64,000 nucleotides of DNA, taken from Dichotomocladium elegans (lineage: Eukaryota > Mucoromycota > Mucoromycetes > Mucorales > Lichtheimiaceae). Of the stretch, positions 34,396 to 46,500 are shown piece by piece. Both the position numbers and the translations under genes were made by a program. Position 1 is the stretch's first letter; each line of letters begins with the position of its first letter. The notes beneath the pieces were generated by a model that was given only the letters and a program-made list of their open reading frames with translations, did no database searches and was not told where the DNA came from. The stretch spans positions 434,001-498,000 of the forward strand of contig JAIXMN010000019.1 in the NCBI GenBank assembly GCA_025716815.1, written 5' to 3'.

Positions 34396-36393
34396 GAAGG
34401 AAAGGAGGGGGTGAGAAAGGACGAAACGAAGAAGAAGAAAGAGGAGTTAGAAAGGCTATTTAACTGAGTCCAGGTGGGCTTTCAATGACAGAACGTGTTT
34501 CTTTCCATTGGGGGTGGGAGGACGATGTCGTTTATAAGGTATAGACTGAATCCTTTAAAAGGCATTTTTCCATTGTGTGTGTGAAAGCGTATGTAATACC
34601 GGCTGTCCTCCCAAGCCCCACAGCTTGATTCTTTTGGTTGATCAACAACTGCAATAGCAAAAAGCGATTGTTTTAACAGTATGTCACTTTTATCCATTAG
34701 CACTGTTGCTAAGCCTTCTTCGAAGATATAGCCTTTTTTGACATTAACAATAAAAGGAGCACTGTGGAAGAATGCTTTATATCTTTTTCCTTCTTGCGCG
34801 ACGGTAATGTCTTTTTCTGTCTTGATCATACAAGTTTTACTGAAGGATAAAGTTCCCTTTGGCTATATGCTTATTCAATGGCTCATTTCTTGCAGGAAAA
34901 AGAAACCTGCTGTCAACAGATGGGATAGAGATATAACTGCAAGTTCCGTTTCTTTACTGGTAAGAGAGGTATGCGAGTGTATGTGTGGAGAATTGTGCGT
35001 CACTTATTCTACGGACGGCTTACGATTGGCTAAAAAAAGTGTGGAAAGCGGTACCCGCAGTTCCATCGAATACCTGGTTGCCTTTGAAGAAAGTGACACA
35101 TTTGGCGGGTGCCGTAAGAAATTCGCCGCGTGAATTAAAGGTGAGGGAAAAGTGTGGCAGTCACGTGCATTTACTATCCCTGGTCTGAGCACAGCCCACT
35201 GAGTGAGTGAGACACAAACAAAGAAAAAGCTTTATCGATCGTCTAACCTACATCATCGATTACTTCTGGCCCCGTTTAACAGACTTCATTGTATACTTAA
35301 GATGAGCACATGGGTCAATCATGATGTACAATAGCACGACCGATAACAAGATTTGTCTGTGATGGACGCTCGAAGAGCGAAGTTCGCTATGATGACCTCG
35401 AGGCTAATAATATCAAAGCAGTTCACCGTTTCAAACGTGTTACGAAAAGATCGATCATGTCCAATCAGTGTTGTAATGCCGGCATTTAACATATCATTCC
35501 CAGCTTGTTCACCTTTCTTTATATTTCCGTTACGTGGGACGCCGCACCCCATTCTTTCCTATGCTACATATTGCTGGGACAGCCATGTGAGATACTTTTT
35601 CTTCAGGATATACATTCCTGTTGCGTCAGGCAGCCAGCCCAATAAGAAAACGATGGTCACATAAACTAATTTTTTTGTCCCCATTCCCCATGCTCTCTAT
35701 TACCCCGGATTTTCTCACTTGTTAGGAAGAGGGCGGGGGGGGGGTCGAAGCACCGTGCACAGTGGCAAACGTAAAGTCGGGTGCTAAGGACCGACTATAT
35801 GTTGTGCTACGAGACTGCTTATGTCATTTGCACAAAAATACCATACGAGTATCCATGAGTCTTTCCAAGATGATCCTCAAGATGGAAGAAATAAGTTTAG
35901 AGCTGCACCAGAAAGCAAGACCAATGTAAAAGGGTTGCTCCTAGTCAGCCTGCACCGAGACCTGTTGACCGTTCTTAGTGCGCCTACTAAAATATATCGT
36001 GTATTTAAAAATTAAAATAGCTGTGTTCCTCTTCAATACATTTTTTAGTTAGGAACGTATCAAATTAGGGCACTCTAATCTCTTCGAAGTACTCTTTCAG
36101 ATAAGTTAAAGTACTGTATGACATATTAATTGGTCTATGCGTTTAGTCGTACGAAATCGATTGACATCCTTTGATGTTCCAGTTAAAAATATGGTTCGTT
36201 GCAGAGAATGAGAGAATTTTTTTTGTACGTTGTAGGTCACTTGTGATCCTGGCATTTTCTTGGCATTGGTTCTAGAAAGACAAAGTAACTCACCAATTAG
36301 TATGCTACTTGGGAAAAAAAGGCTTCTCACAGGAAAACAGGAGAATTTACTTGTTTGAAAAATGTCTGTCAAGAGGAACCGCTGAAGAATGCA
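34396..36393. other. 2-kb region between PH-domain and IPK1 genes
   Basis: No assignable gene. A minus-strand ORF of 115 codons (34482-34829; contains FHSAPFIVNVKKGYIFEEGL) looks protein-like but lies where the PH gene leader should be and matches nothing I know. Other ORFs of 60-130 codons are featureless. A G run (35734-35744) and AT-rich stretches near 36030 are present. Confidence 0.3.
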
Positions 36394-37843
36394 TTAATCC
36401 GAACTCAAAATGACTTGCTCGCATGTTTTCGGATGACCCATTCTAATAGCGTGGGTAACAATAGCCTGGTCTCGATCGTACCACAACGGTATCTTGAACA
36501 TCTTCTTCATATCAACATCCACGAGTTTGATATCATAGCCGAAGACTTTCTCATTTCCGCCGTGTCCTTTGATTTTAACCATTCGTGGATATGAGTTATC
36601 GCTTACGTAACGACTAGCGTTTCTGTACTATTAATAAAATCCATCCCGAGAGTTGTTGTTGCGGTGTAGCTATCTGCGTGGATGACACATACCTGTCTCG
36701 TTGCCCTTGGAGATCTATAATCGAAATAAATACAGAGCAGTCCTTGAAAACCATCGACAGGGCAAACTCGTACAACCGCTGCCAATCACTCTTGCAAGTT
36801 CTTGTTTCAATTGCATTGACCGCCTCTACCCACGGTTGAATCGTATCGATAGGAGGCAACGTGCCCTCGGATTGGTGTTTAATGTAGATCGGATAGATGC
36901 CTTCAATATCGAGCATGTCCAGCCGGCGTTGAAGCGACTGGAGTCGAGCTAGCAGCGGTTCTTGCAGCAACACCTGCTTAATCACGGCAACGCGCAATTG
37001 CTGGCTAATGTTCTGATTTCCGTGGAAAATTTTAAATACGCCATGAATCGCTGATTCGTGCTCGAGAGCAATAATGGCCATTTCCATTCGCTCCGGATCA
37101 CCAGAAAACAAATCGAGCGGGCAATAAGTGAAGTCAGTCCGGTTATGCTTGAGAAGACTATGCATACAGAACCGACATATCGACTGCTTAACGGTTTGGT
37201 GCTGAGGATCTATCAGCGATGATGAAGGCAAAAAACCCCATTTCGGCTAGTATATTGACATGGTCAAGCAAGATGTCAATAATCATGGAAAGCATGCAAT
37301 GTCGTCGTCGAATGACCTTGATTTCAACAGCAATAGAGCATCCGTATGTTAAATCGCGAGCAACAAATGCCCAGCCTTGATCAACGTCAATTCCACGCCC
37401 TCGTCGAGATTTGGGGCGTTCGTGTTCGATTTTTTCTGAAACAGCTTGTAGGAAAGGGCGAGAGACATGGATAATGGACTGTAACGGAGGTGTGAACGGA
37501 AGACAAAGGAGTATTTTTCGTTTTTGTACCTGAGGAACGATATACTCAGGACCTATGAGAGGCCCGATAACGTGATGGATAAAATCCACGCAGAACTGCG
37601 GATGCTGGGTTTGCACGTCGACCGGTGATGTTAGGCTGCGTTGTTCCTGTTTGCTTAGCCTAAGCACATGCCCTTGCTGTATTTGAGGGGGTCATCAGCA
37701 TATACTTTTATCATCCTCATATTTGTAGGCATTCTCTCGTTATTGCTCACATAGGCTCTATCATTTCCTTTGTATCGAAGAACCAGCGTCTGATTTCCTT
37801 CTGCGCCATAAACCCAGTCTTCAGCGTCGTGTGCATATTCCAT
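36394..37843 (-). CDS. IPK1: Inositol-pentakisphosphate 2-kinase
   Basis: The kinase that makes inositol hexakisphosphate (phytate) from IP5, used in mRNA export and nuclear signalling. The start MEYAHDAEDWVYGAEGNQ gives the N-lobe nucleotide-binding strand region (LVLRYKG). Then come VLRLSKQEQRS and the long exon PQFCVDFIHHVIGPLIGPEY. The conserved EIK is followed, across an intron, by PKWGFLPSSSLID, and next by the zinc-site block ICRFCMHSLLK with YCPLDLFSGDPERMEMAI. The metal-binding motif appears as ISIIDLQG, where D-L-D/Q-P is usual. After a last intron (donor GTATGT, acceptor ACAG) the C-terminal domain reads GYDIKLVDVDMKKMFKIP and ends VILSSD. Four or five exons join in frame. Length and motif order fit fungal Ipk1. 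Confidence 0.88.
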
Positions 37844-38551
37844 TACAATGAGGGTAAAGGAACGGTGACCGTGCGGCTGAGCGAGAAAAATGAGATACGG
37901 CATAAAATGCGTCACGTATGGATATTCCGGAGTTTCATCGCCTGAGAAATAAAAAGACATGACCCCTCTCATTCCGGACCACTACTGCGGTACTCAGACC
38001 CGGTCGCCGTGCCAAGGGACACCCAAATAAAACAACAGATACGTTTGCCATAGGGTTTACAGCAACGGTTGACATGACATGATGCTACCATGTGTATCGA
38101 TTGCCATTCTTTGTTCGAAAGGTATCTCTGTCTGTAACTTAGCGTACTCTGTCAGTTCTTGGCTATAAATATATCCTTTCGACATAGGTACATGAGATGA
38201 CAGGTACGAAAGACTGAAAGGCGATAGGTTGACAGCTGTGGAATGAAGAAGTAAGAGGAAAGGGAAACATCACGATATTGTGAAAAAAAAGTCGAGAATC
38301 TCGGGCGATATTGCACACAGACACAGATAGAGACACAGACACAGACGCAGACACAGACACGCATACATGTATACACGCAGCTCATATCTCACAGCCGCTC
38401 ACTACTTTCTTGTGCTCCCCACCCCCTTTCTCCCTTTCTTGTTTCTTTCTTTTTCTTCCCTCTTTGTACCTTGCCCACTCACACGCTCATCCTGCTTTCT
38501 TTCTTGCCATTTCAACTAACGCCCGCAACTTGCGATACTCCGAATCCCTAT
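37844..38551. other. Divergent region between IPK1 and VTS1
   Basis: About 700 bases between two divergent starts. It includes the 5' flank of IPK1, a CACAGA repeat tract and a long pyrimidine-rich stretch (38400-38510) just upstream of VTS1, typical of a leader in such fungi. Confidence 0.4.
38313..38363. repeat. ACACAG microsatellite
   Basis: An imperfect tandem tract of ACACAG/ACGCAG units lies about 200 bases upstream of the VTS1 start codon, followed by a CATACATGTATAC segment. Confidence 0.7.
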
Positions 38552-40929
38552 ATGTCCTCCACACAAGCGAGCTTCCCGCGATCCCCGCTCGTTGACGCCG
38601 CATTCTCCTCCATGCTCAACTCTGCAAACACTTCTTCGTCGTCATCGCGAAGTGCATCCGCTTCGATGTCAAATCAGGACAATCTGTTGAATAACAGTTA
38701 CCCCACAAAGTCTTCATCCTCTTCCCTACGCCCTCCTCCATCCGACAAAGCCGCACCTTCGTCACCATCTTCGGCTGCTGCCATGGCAGCAGCAGCAGCA
38801 GCAGCGAGAATGTCGACGTCTTTCCAGCGAAATCCACGACCGCTCTCCGAAGTCATTAGGCCGGAGTCATATGCTTCGCCCGAAGGTACTAAAAAATACC
38901 CCCTTTCCTTTCTTTCTCTCGCTAGCATCCACACACTTCTCCTTCTTCCTCTTGTCGTTTCCTTTTTCATACTGATTTTCCTCGAAATGCATGTACCTTT
39001 AATATTCACCTATGTACGTAGCCGAGGCGCTAAGGGATCTTCAGGAATACGAACGAAATTTGAATAATATGGCGTCAACCACACTTGATACATCGTTCAA
39101 GGACGATCTTGAGCACGTAAACAAGTGGTTTGCGTTCCTCAATGATGTGGAACGTACCGCCACAGTCTACAGTTTGCTACAGTGTCTGAATAGAGTTCAG
39201 ATTCGATTCTTTTCCACTGTTCTTCATCAGATGGGTAAGACTGACCCAGTCGGGAACCTTTTGTCTCCAGCGCATCCAGACGTATGTAAGTATTAAAACT
39301 AAGTAACATAATACGCAAATGAACGGTCTGGACTGATGGAACGTGAGCTATAGCGGATATGATGCAATCCCAACTTGCCAATGCTATGTCCAAGCTTGAG
39401 CTAGAGGCGAGCCAAAAGTTCTTGTCAGTGATGCCCCATGCTAGTAGTAACAACCGTGCGATGGGCCGACATAATCCAGACCGACACTCGTACGCCATCG
39501 GTGAGGCCGATGATCCTACAAGCCTATTTAGTGGTGGCGCCAACCTGAACTCGGACTTTTTATCTAATCGCCCAGCATCGATGTCATTTGGCATGAGTGT
39601 GGATGAGATGATGGCGAGGTCGCAGCAACATCTCAAACCCCAGCAGCAGCAACAACAGCAGCAGCAACAGCAGCAGCAACAGCAGCATGTATTTAGAGGC
39701 TCGGCTGCACGGCCCAAATCGGTGATCGAAGGCGATCTTTCTTCCATCTTTGGTAGTGGAGGATGGCCATTTGCAGCAGGTGGGAGCGGCCAGCGGGGTG
39801 GTATGGTCGGCATTGACGCTCACAGAACAAGCACGGGCCGGCCCAAGTCAGCCGACATCTCCCACTGGTCATTGCTGGGTGGCGCGGCGGGCGAACACCA
39901 AGAAACCCCGACCAATCCCTGGAGTGGACTCTCGCCTACTCGTAGCACTTTTAGCGAACATGGCAAGACTATTGAGCGTCCAAGCTCAGCATCAGATATT
40001 GACCAGGTCTTTAACGCTGCGAACTGGGGTATCGGTGCCGGTGCCAGCGGAGGAGGTAGCAATAGCAGTGCCGGCGGTAGCCGCAATGTGATGCTCAACG
40101 ATGATCCAAGTCGCTTCACCCGTGGCCGTCGTCCACCCTCCATCGCGGGATCAGCGACAATCCCTGAGACAGATGAGAGCCAACAACAAGTGGCTGACAT
40201 TGTGCTTTCCATGTACAACAATAATCCCGCGCCACAAAAGAGTACAAGCACTCACAGCTTTGGTGCCACTGTCAGAAATGTGAAACCATCCTCTCGACCG
40301 GGGTCACGCGCCGCATCTCCCGCTCCGGCTACCTCAAGCTCGGCGGGCTACTGGGATCGTAGCGCTCGCCAAGCTAACTATGGCCGGTTCTTGAATCCAA
40401 ACGACGTGGCGCCTGACACTAGCGGACAACATGAACATGATTACCACAGTGATGACCATAGTGAATCGTCTCATGTGAGCGTCCGTGGTAATCGTCACCA
40501 ACAACAGCAGCGGCAACAACAACAGCAGCAGCAACAACAACAACGGCATGGTGGAGGTAATAGCGGAGGAGCATTCAATGGCGCGCGCAAAAAGCTTTTT
40601 GGGCAGCGTGGGACTAGCAAGGAGAAGCGGTACTCGGATGGTGTGGATATGCAGCTATTGGAAGGTAAACAAGGGAAATAGAGTTGGAACAAAGGATGAC
40701 AAGCTCATGCAGGAAGTGTTTTATAGACATTCCAGCATGGCTCAGGAGCCTTCGTCTTCACAAATACAACTCCAATTTTGAGGATACGAAGTGGCAAGAC
40801 ATGATCAAAATGGATGATGATGCGCTGTCAGCCAAGGGTGTCGCTGCTCTGGGAGCAAGGCGTAAGATGCTCAAGATCTTTGAACAAGTCAAGGAGCACT
40901 GTGACAAGAATGTGAGAATACAACGATAA
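38552..40929 (+). CDS. VTS1: VTS1/Smaug-type RNA-binding protein with C-terminal SAM domain
   Basis: A post-transcriptional repressor of the Vts1/Smaug family that binds hairpin (SRE) RNA and promotes mRNA deadenylation. Exon 1 begins [18 protein letters not shown] and is Ser-rich with an Ala run. Exons 2 and 3 hold the conserved Vts1 N-terminal region ([51 protein letters not shown]). The long exon contains two Gln runs (residues from about 39643 and 40500) and Gly/Ser-rich disorder. After the intron that follows QLLE, the SAM domain reads [20 protein letters not shown] with [18 protein letters not shown], carrying the basic RNA-binding helix (ARRKM). The start is the first methionine that opens the Ser-rich frame downstream of a pyrimidine-rich leader. 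Confidence 0.93.
39643..39686 (+). repeat. CAG/CAA tract encoding poly-Gln in VTS1
   Basis: A run of mixed CAG and CAA codons encodes about 16 consecutive Gln. Codon mixing limits slippage. A second, interrupted tract lies at about 40499-40545. Confidence 0.85.
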
Positions 40930-41895
40930 TCAAGACTAATCGTCATGTCATGTGGAAAACTAATCCTTTTACCCTAGAATATACCCTACTAGGCGATCGG
41001 CTTCTTTCTTTAAGCCCATTAATTAATTCCGCGCACACAATTCGTATGCGTTCAATGTTGGAGGATGCTCTCCTTCCTTATTAACCACATATTTTCTACT
41101 TCGGTATAAGCACTCCTCTTTACTGTTGACGGACTGCGTCTTTCCTATAATCATTAACATGTCAAGAGCTTCCATTTCTCGAGACGTTTATTATGTTTGC
41201 ATAACCGATGATCTGAGGTGTCTGATCTTCCCTATGTACTTTGTTTGATTCCACTGTATGAGGAACCTTTCTCTTGATTAGACCGAACGTGTTTCTATTG
41301 GGCAAACGGCAGTATATTGCGCAAACATGACATACAATGATACACCGACGATTCTTTGGGTCTTGCTCAACATGCCGATGGATTCGTAATAGATGATATT
41401 TGTACCCTACATGTTCTGCAAAGCCGAAAATTTAGCGTTGAGGCTACTTAACAGAAAGGTGGTATTTGCACTAGCCCTGGTGAAAATAAAGGGGAGAAAA
41501 ACTGTGGTATATCGCTTCTAGTGGCCTCTGCGGGACGTACTGCTTGAAAATTGACATTATCGCTACCGGTGGTGGATGGAAAGAAAAGAGGCGAGTATGA
41601 AGAGGCAATTACGTTGCGACATATTATAAGCAGCGTCTAGTACAGCTCTTGCCGACCGATTCTTCCCACGAGTCCCACACCTCGCAGCATATAAGGCGCA
41701 CATCACGGCCACGCTTTCTCTAAGATAGAAATGCAGAGTACATTACGATGACCAGGAGTAGCAGCCTGGCGAAGATAAAAAAAATTCTTTCCTCAAATAT
41801 TGCTCAAAAATTCAATATATGAGAAACGCAATACATGAGTTATTACTGGAAGAGATAGAAAACGAAAATCATTGAGAGAATAGAGTTGCGCAATC
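40930..41895. other. Convergent spacer between VTS1 and HPP genes
   Basis: Almost 1 kb with no coding signal between two 3' ends. The sequence is of mixed composition without repeats. Confidence 0.4.
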
Positions 41896-42893
41896 TTATC
41901 GGATATTCGCGATATTAACGTCAGGATAGTTTGGATCAGATCGTAGAGAATGGGCGAATGGATCACCTAATTGAAGCTTCTGATAAATTTGTCTGAGGAT
42001 GGCCTCTTCTTGAGCATTCAAGACACCGGATGGTATATGACTAAGTTGTGGTATTGTAATCTGGGGACAGCGTGCCTGGTCTACCGGGAAAGGATTTGGC
42101 TCGCTAAAATGTCTCAGGGTGGATGCTAATGACATTGGTACCCTGGAACAGGGTGCTGATAGCGTGGAAGGGCGTTTCGCTGTATCTGGTGCCTCTTTGG
42201 GATCTGGCTGCGGGTCTTCTGTCGGTTTCCACCAGTATACCGGGAAGCGGCGCTCAATATTGTTAATAATTAATGCCCAGGCGATCATGAGGGAGACAGC
42301 AAGCACCATAACGCCAACATAGTACCAGCCTAGATCAGCAACTGCTGGCTGGGCTATTGGCAAAAGGGCCGTCGCTCCCGCTGGCGGATGGACTGTGCGC
42401 GTGAGAATCATGGCCATCGCCGTCAGACTGATGGTGGTTGCAGCACTCACCCACTGCACCTCGACAAAAATGCTCGCGGGGGTATTGATCTCGAGAAACA
42501 TCTTGTTGATCGCAACACCAATAATAGATGAGATGACTGTCCCGAAAAGAACACCCCGAGGTTGGGCAAGCGGTGCTTCGGGTGTGGCAAAAAGGAGCAT
42601 AACAGAAGCACCCTATAAAATCGCATAGTCTCAGTACCGCGTGATTAGATGGTCTCTTGTATTTGGCTTTACGAAAATACAAAACGGACCCATGTGCTGA
42701 TTATGAGAGGAATGTTGCGACGGGCAAAGAATGGTGCATAATGAAAGAGTATCATAACAATGGACATGCCCGTAAATGAGCCAAGGAAAGCCCAAAGGCA
42801 AGTTCGCCAGGTAGAAAGCGGTTTGACAGGCTTCCGGCGTATGCCGAGAAAGCGCAATATCCATGGAGGAAAATTCGGAAGATTCCCAGGCAT
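41896..42893 (-). CDS. HPP family membrane protein
   Basis: An integral membrane protein with the HPP domain, a four- to five-helix domain found in bacteria, fungi and plants; cyanobacterial and plastid members transport nitrite. Exon 1 begins MPGNLPNFPPWILRFLG and contains TM1 (LWAFLGSFTGMSIVMILF). It joins through an intron to STWGASVMLLFATPEAPLAQ. The signature VHPPAGATALLP, preceded by TAMAMILTRT, is intact. Another helix (WYYVGVMVLAVSLMIAWAL) and a cytosolic tail with EAILRQIYQKLQLGDPFAH follow. Two exons in total, about 300 residues. Transport of nitrite or another anion is only a family-level inference. It is divergent from SEC31. Confidence 0.88.
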
Positions 42894-43548
42894 GGCATTT
42901 GCAATGACTAGCTAAAATGTGGAAGAGAGAGGATGGTATGTGGATGATACCCCCGCGGCCATTTTTCATCCGGGTATTAAGACCCCAGAAATCAGTATGT
43001 ATAGTAAGTCTTATATCCATTAAAAAAAAACAAGGGTTGCTCTAATTTGCTGGCGATGGTTTGCTCAATGATTCCAATACAAAAGATAGTAATAATTGGA
43101 TTATCACATGCGATAAGCTATAGATTATTCCATTTAACGCCGTCACCATTAAATGCCAAGAAAAATATCAATAAACCTCGAAAGTAGTCTGTATCTTCTT
43201 TTTTCGAAGTAACGTAGGCAGAGGGGGGAATAAGTACCAGGCAGCGGTTCGGTCTCAATAGCATATATTCTCTGCTCTATTGTGAGCTGGAGTCCATACG
43301 TGGCGAGTAGCTCAATTTTCAATCGCCGAAACTGATCCCACCCGGTCGACACGTATCAAATGTGGGTTTGCCCTCTTCGTACAACCTCACAAACTTCCTC
43401 CTTCCCTCTCTTATTCCCATAAAAAAGTTGAGTGTGGCTGAACACAGTAGGTAAGTCTAATTTCCCCTAATCGTTGCAGTTTTCATCTTGTTCCTTGGTC
43501 CTGGAACACTCAACCATCATCTGCTCCTCTATAGCCAGATAGTAAACT
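42894..43548. other. Divergent region between HPP and SEC31 genes
   Basis: About 650 bases, AT-rich in the centre, probably containing both promoters. A short minus-strand ORF (43149-43352) has no recognisable content. Confidence 0.4.
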
Positions 43549-46500
43549 ATGGCCAAGAAACTCAACGAAATTCAACGGACAGCCAAGTTTGCATGGAGTC
43601 CTGGACAGCAGCTGCCATTTATTGCAACTGGCTCTGTTTCTGGTGCCATGGATGATTCATTTTCAAACGCGTCCGATCTTGAACTCTTCAAGCTTGACCT
43701 GACAAGCTCTAGCAAAGGCCTAACAGCAGCAGGGAAAGTCAGCACCAACGCCAGGTAAAATTTGCTCATTTATTGATGAAGCGTCATCATCTCGGATGTT
43801 CTAATCATTTGGGAATAGATTCCAGACACTCAATTGGGGACATGTAACAGCTGACAAACCTTACGGTGTCATTGCAGGTGGTATGGAAAGCGGAGAGTTG
43901 GAGCTTTGGGATCCAAGTGCTATACTTGAAGACGCAGGGTAGGTATTTGCATACTTCTCTTCCGGCAAACGCGCTGAGAAAATGAGTGTGTTTCAGGGCA
44001 GTCTGTGACCGAAAGATGATGTGCTAATTTTCATCCCTTTTTATCACATAGGGATGCCCTGATTCTCCGTAAAGACACTCATCGTGGCCCTATCCGCGGA
44101 CTCGACTTTAATCCATTTCAGCCAAATCTTCTAGTTTCCGCTGGTAGCAATAGCGAGGTATTTAATTCTTCTCATGTAGCTCGCTACTGATCGTACTGTT
44201 GGATTGAAAAATCATATGAATGACCCTTGTCTGAAAGGTATATATCTGGGATCTCAACAATCTCACAAAACCATATTCGCCCGGGAACCCCTCCAAAATC
44301 GAAGAAATTACCAGCGTCGCATGGAATTGCCAAGTCGAGCACATTTTAGCTACATCGTCTACTGCTGGTTCCACGGTTGTCTGGGATTTACGGAATCATA
44401 AAGAGGTTTTGACACTTGCTGCCCCTGGTGCTGGTGGTATCGGCAGTGGTCATCGTGGCATCAGTTCCATTGCCTGGCATCCTGATGTTGTAAGTTGCGT
44501 CGTTATATGGTTTAAGTCAGATGTTCCTGCAGACAATTTCTCACCGGGTTTGCTCTAGGCTACCCAAATTGTGACGGCATCAGATGACGACAACAATCCG
44601 ATCATCACGCTCTGGGATCTGCGACTTGGCCAATCACCCGAAAAGACCTTGGTTGGTCATCAAAAGGGTGTGATGAGCGTGTCATGGTGCCGTCAGGATT
44701 CCGATCTTTTGATGTCTTGCGGCAAGGATTGCAGAACGCTGTGCTGGAATCCACGCACTGGTGAACAACTGGGAGAGGTTTCTCGCTCATCCACCTGGAC
44801 GTTCCAGGCAAACTGGTGCCCAAGGAACCCTGACTTGCTTGCTTCGGCCTCCTTTGATGGAAAGGTAACATAGAGAATGAAGTTTTCGGGCCCCCTGAAT
44901 GCTCATTCGCCAAGTAGATTAATGTTTACTCCATCCAAGGCGCCGGGAGCGAGGACGCGGATGCTTCGACTGCAGATCAGCAGGCCGCTCATGCAGACGA
45001 TCCATTTTCTGCTGCAATTTTGGCTGCCGCACCTCCGACCCAGCGCTTCTCTTTAAAGCATCCTCCAAAATGGCTTCGTCGACCCGTCGGTGCCTCATTC
45101 AGTTTCAGCGGCAAACTCGTCTCGTTTAGTAACAAAACTGGTCAACTGGCATCGCAAGCAGCCGCCAATCTTGCACTTGGGTCAACGTCCTCAGTTCAAC
45201 ATATCCCGCGCCGTGTCACGATCGAGACGATTGTAACAGATCAGGAAATTTCCAAGCGTTCAGAAGAACTTGAAACTGCGGTCGACAGCAATGAATTCGA
45301 AAATTTGATACAGGAGCGCCGCACTCAGTTCGAAACAGCGCAGAAAACTGACGAAGTCGAGAGCTGGGAGGTCTTACAGACTCTTTTCGCCACCAATGCC
45401 AGAGAGGAATTGATGCGTCACCTTGGTTACCGCAAGGAGGATGTTCTCCCGACCATCTCATCTTTGACAACGAGCAAGGACGATAAAGAGGACTCTAGCG
45501 CGGTAGAGTCAGACACTGTGGCAGAATCTGTTGCAGCGGTGGAAGAAAAGGATGCTTCACCCGAGGAGCAACCTAAGGAAGAAGAGACGAAGGCTATTAG
45601 CCCACCTACAGATACCCTTTCTGGTCTTTTCCAGGCGTCTGATGCATCGTCACCCGGTGAGGATTTCTTTGGCCAGCAGGCATCTGCCCAACCCACTGGT
45701 GCAGAGTCAGCTGCAACCCCTCTTACTACATGCGTCATTGAACCACAACATCCTCTGGAACTGTTCTCGAGCGAATCATCCGAAACCGACAAATTGATCA
45801 CCAAGGCTATCCTACTCGCCGATATTGAATCTGCTGTTGAGCTCTGCATTTCCTCCGACCGCCTCTCGGATGCATTGGTCTTAGCCCTATTTGGTGACCA
45901 AGAGCTCCTGCTTCGCACGCAGAAAGCTTATTTTGAAAGACGGTCGAAGAAGACGTCCTACCTTCGTCTGTTTGAGAATATTGTGAACAAGAACTTGTCT
46001 GCAGTTGTTCAAAATACCAAGCTTGAAGAATGGACTTCAGTGGTGGTTTTGCTCTGTGCGTATGCAGAAATGGGAGAATTCGCTTCCCTCTGCGAGAGTC
46101 TTGGAGCTCGTCTAGAAGCCGCGTGGAGCAGGGTACATAGTGAAGGAGATATCGAAAAGGCAAATCAGTACCGCCGCAACGCTACTCTCTGCTATCTTGC
46201 CGCTGGAAGTGTGGAGAAGGTGACCAATATCTGGATCGTCGAACAGGAGGAAGAAAGGGCAGCGGCTGAAGACGAGGAGACTGGCCATAGTGTTAGTCTC
46301 CAGAATTTGATCGAGAAGATCACGGTATTCCGTAAGGCCATCAACTTTGAAGATCCAGCGCTGGCCTCTGGGGAAAATAACGGTGTATATCCTCTTGCTG
46401 CACTGTACAACAAGTACTGCGAATACGCCGAACTCTTGGCTTCTCAGGGCAAACTGGATATTGCATTGCGCTATCTTGATCTCACCCCTAGCAGCTACCG

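Noticed and set aside
38313..38363. Possible CRISPR-like or minisatellite array
   Set aside because: It is a simple hexanucleotide microsatellite without spacers of unique sequence.
39139..39813. 224-codon minus-strand ORF with a long Cys run opposite VTS1
   Set aside because: The Cys run is the complement of the CAG/CAA poly-Gln tract. VTS1 on the plus strand explains the sequence.
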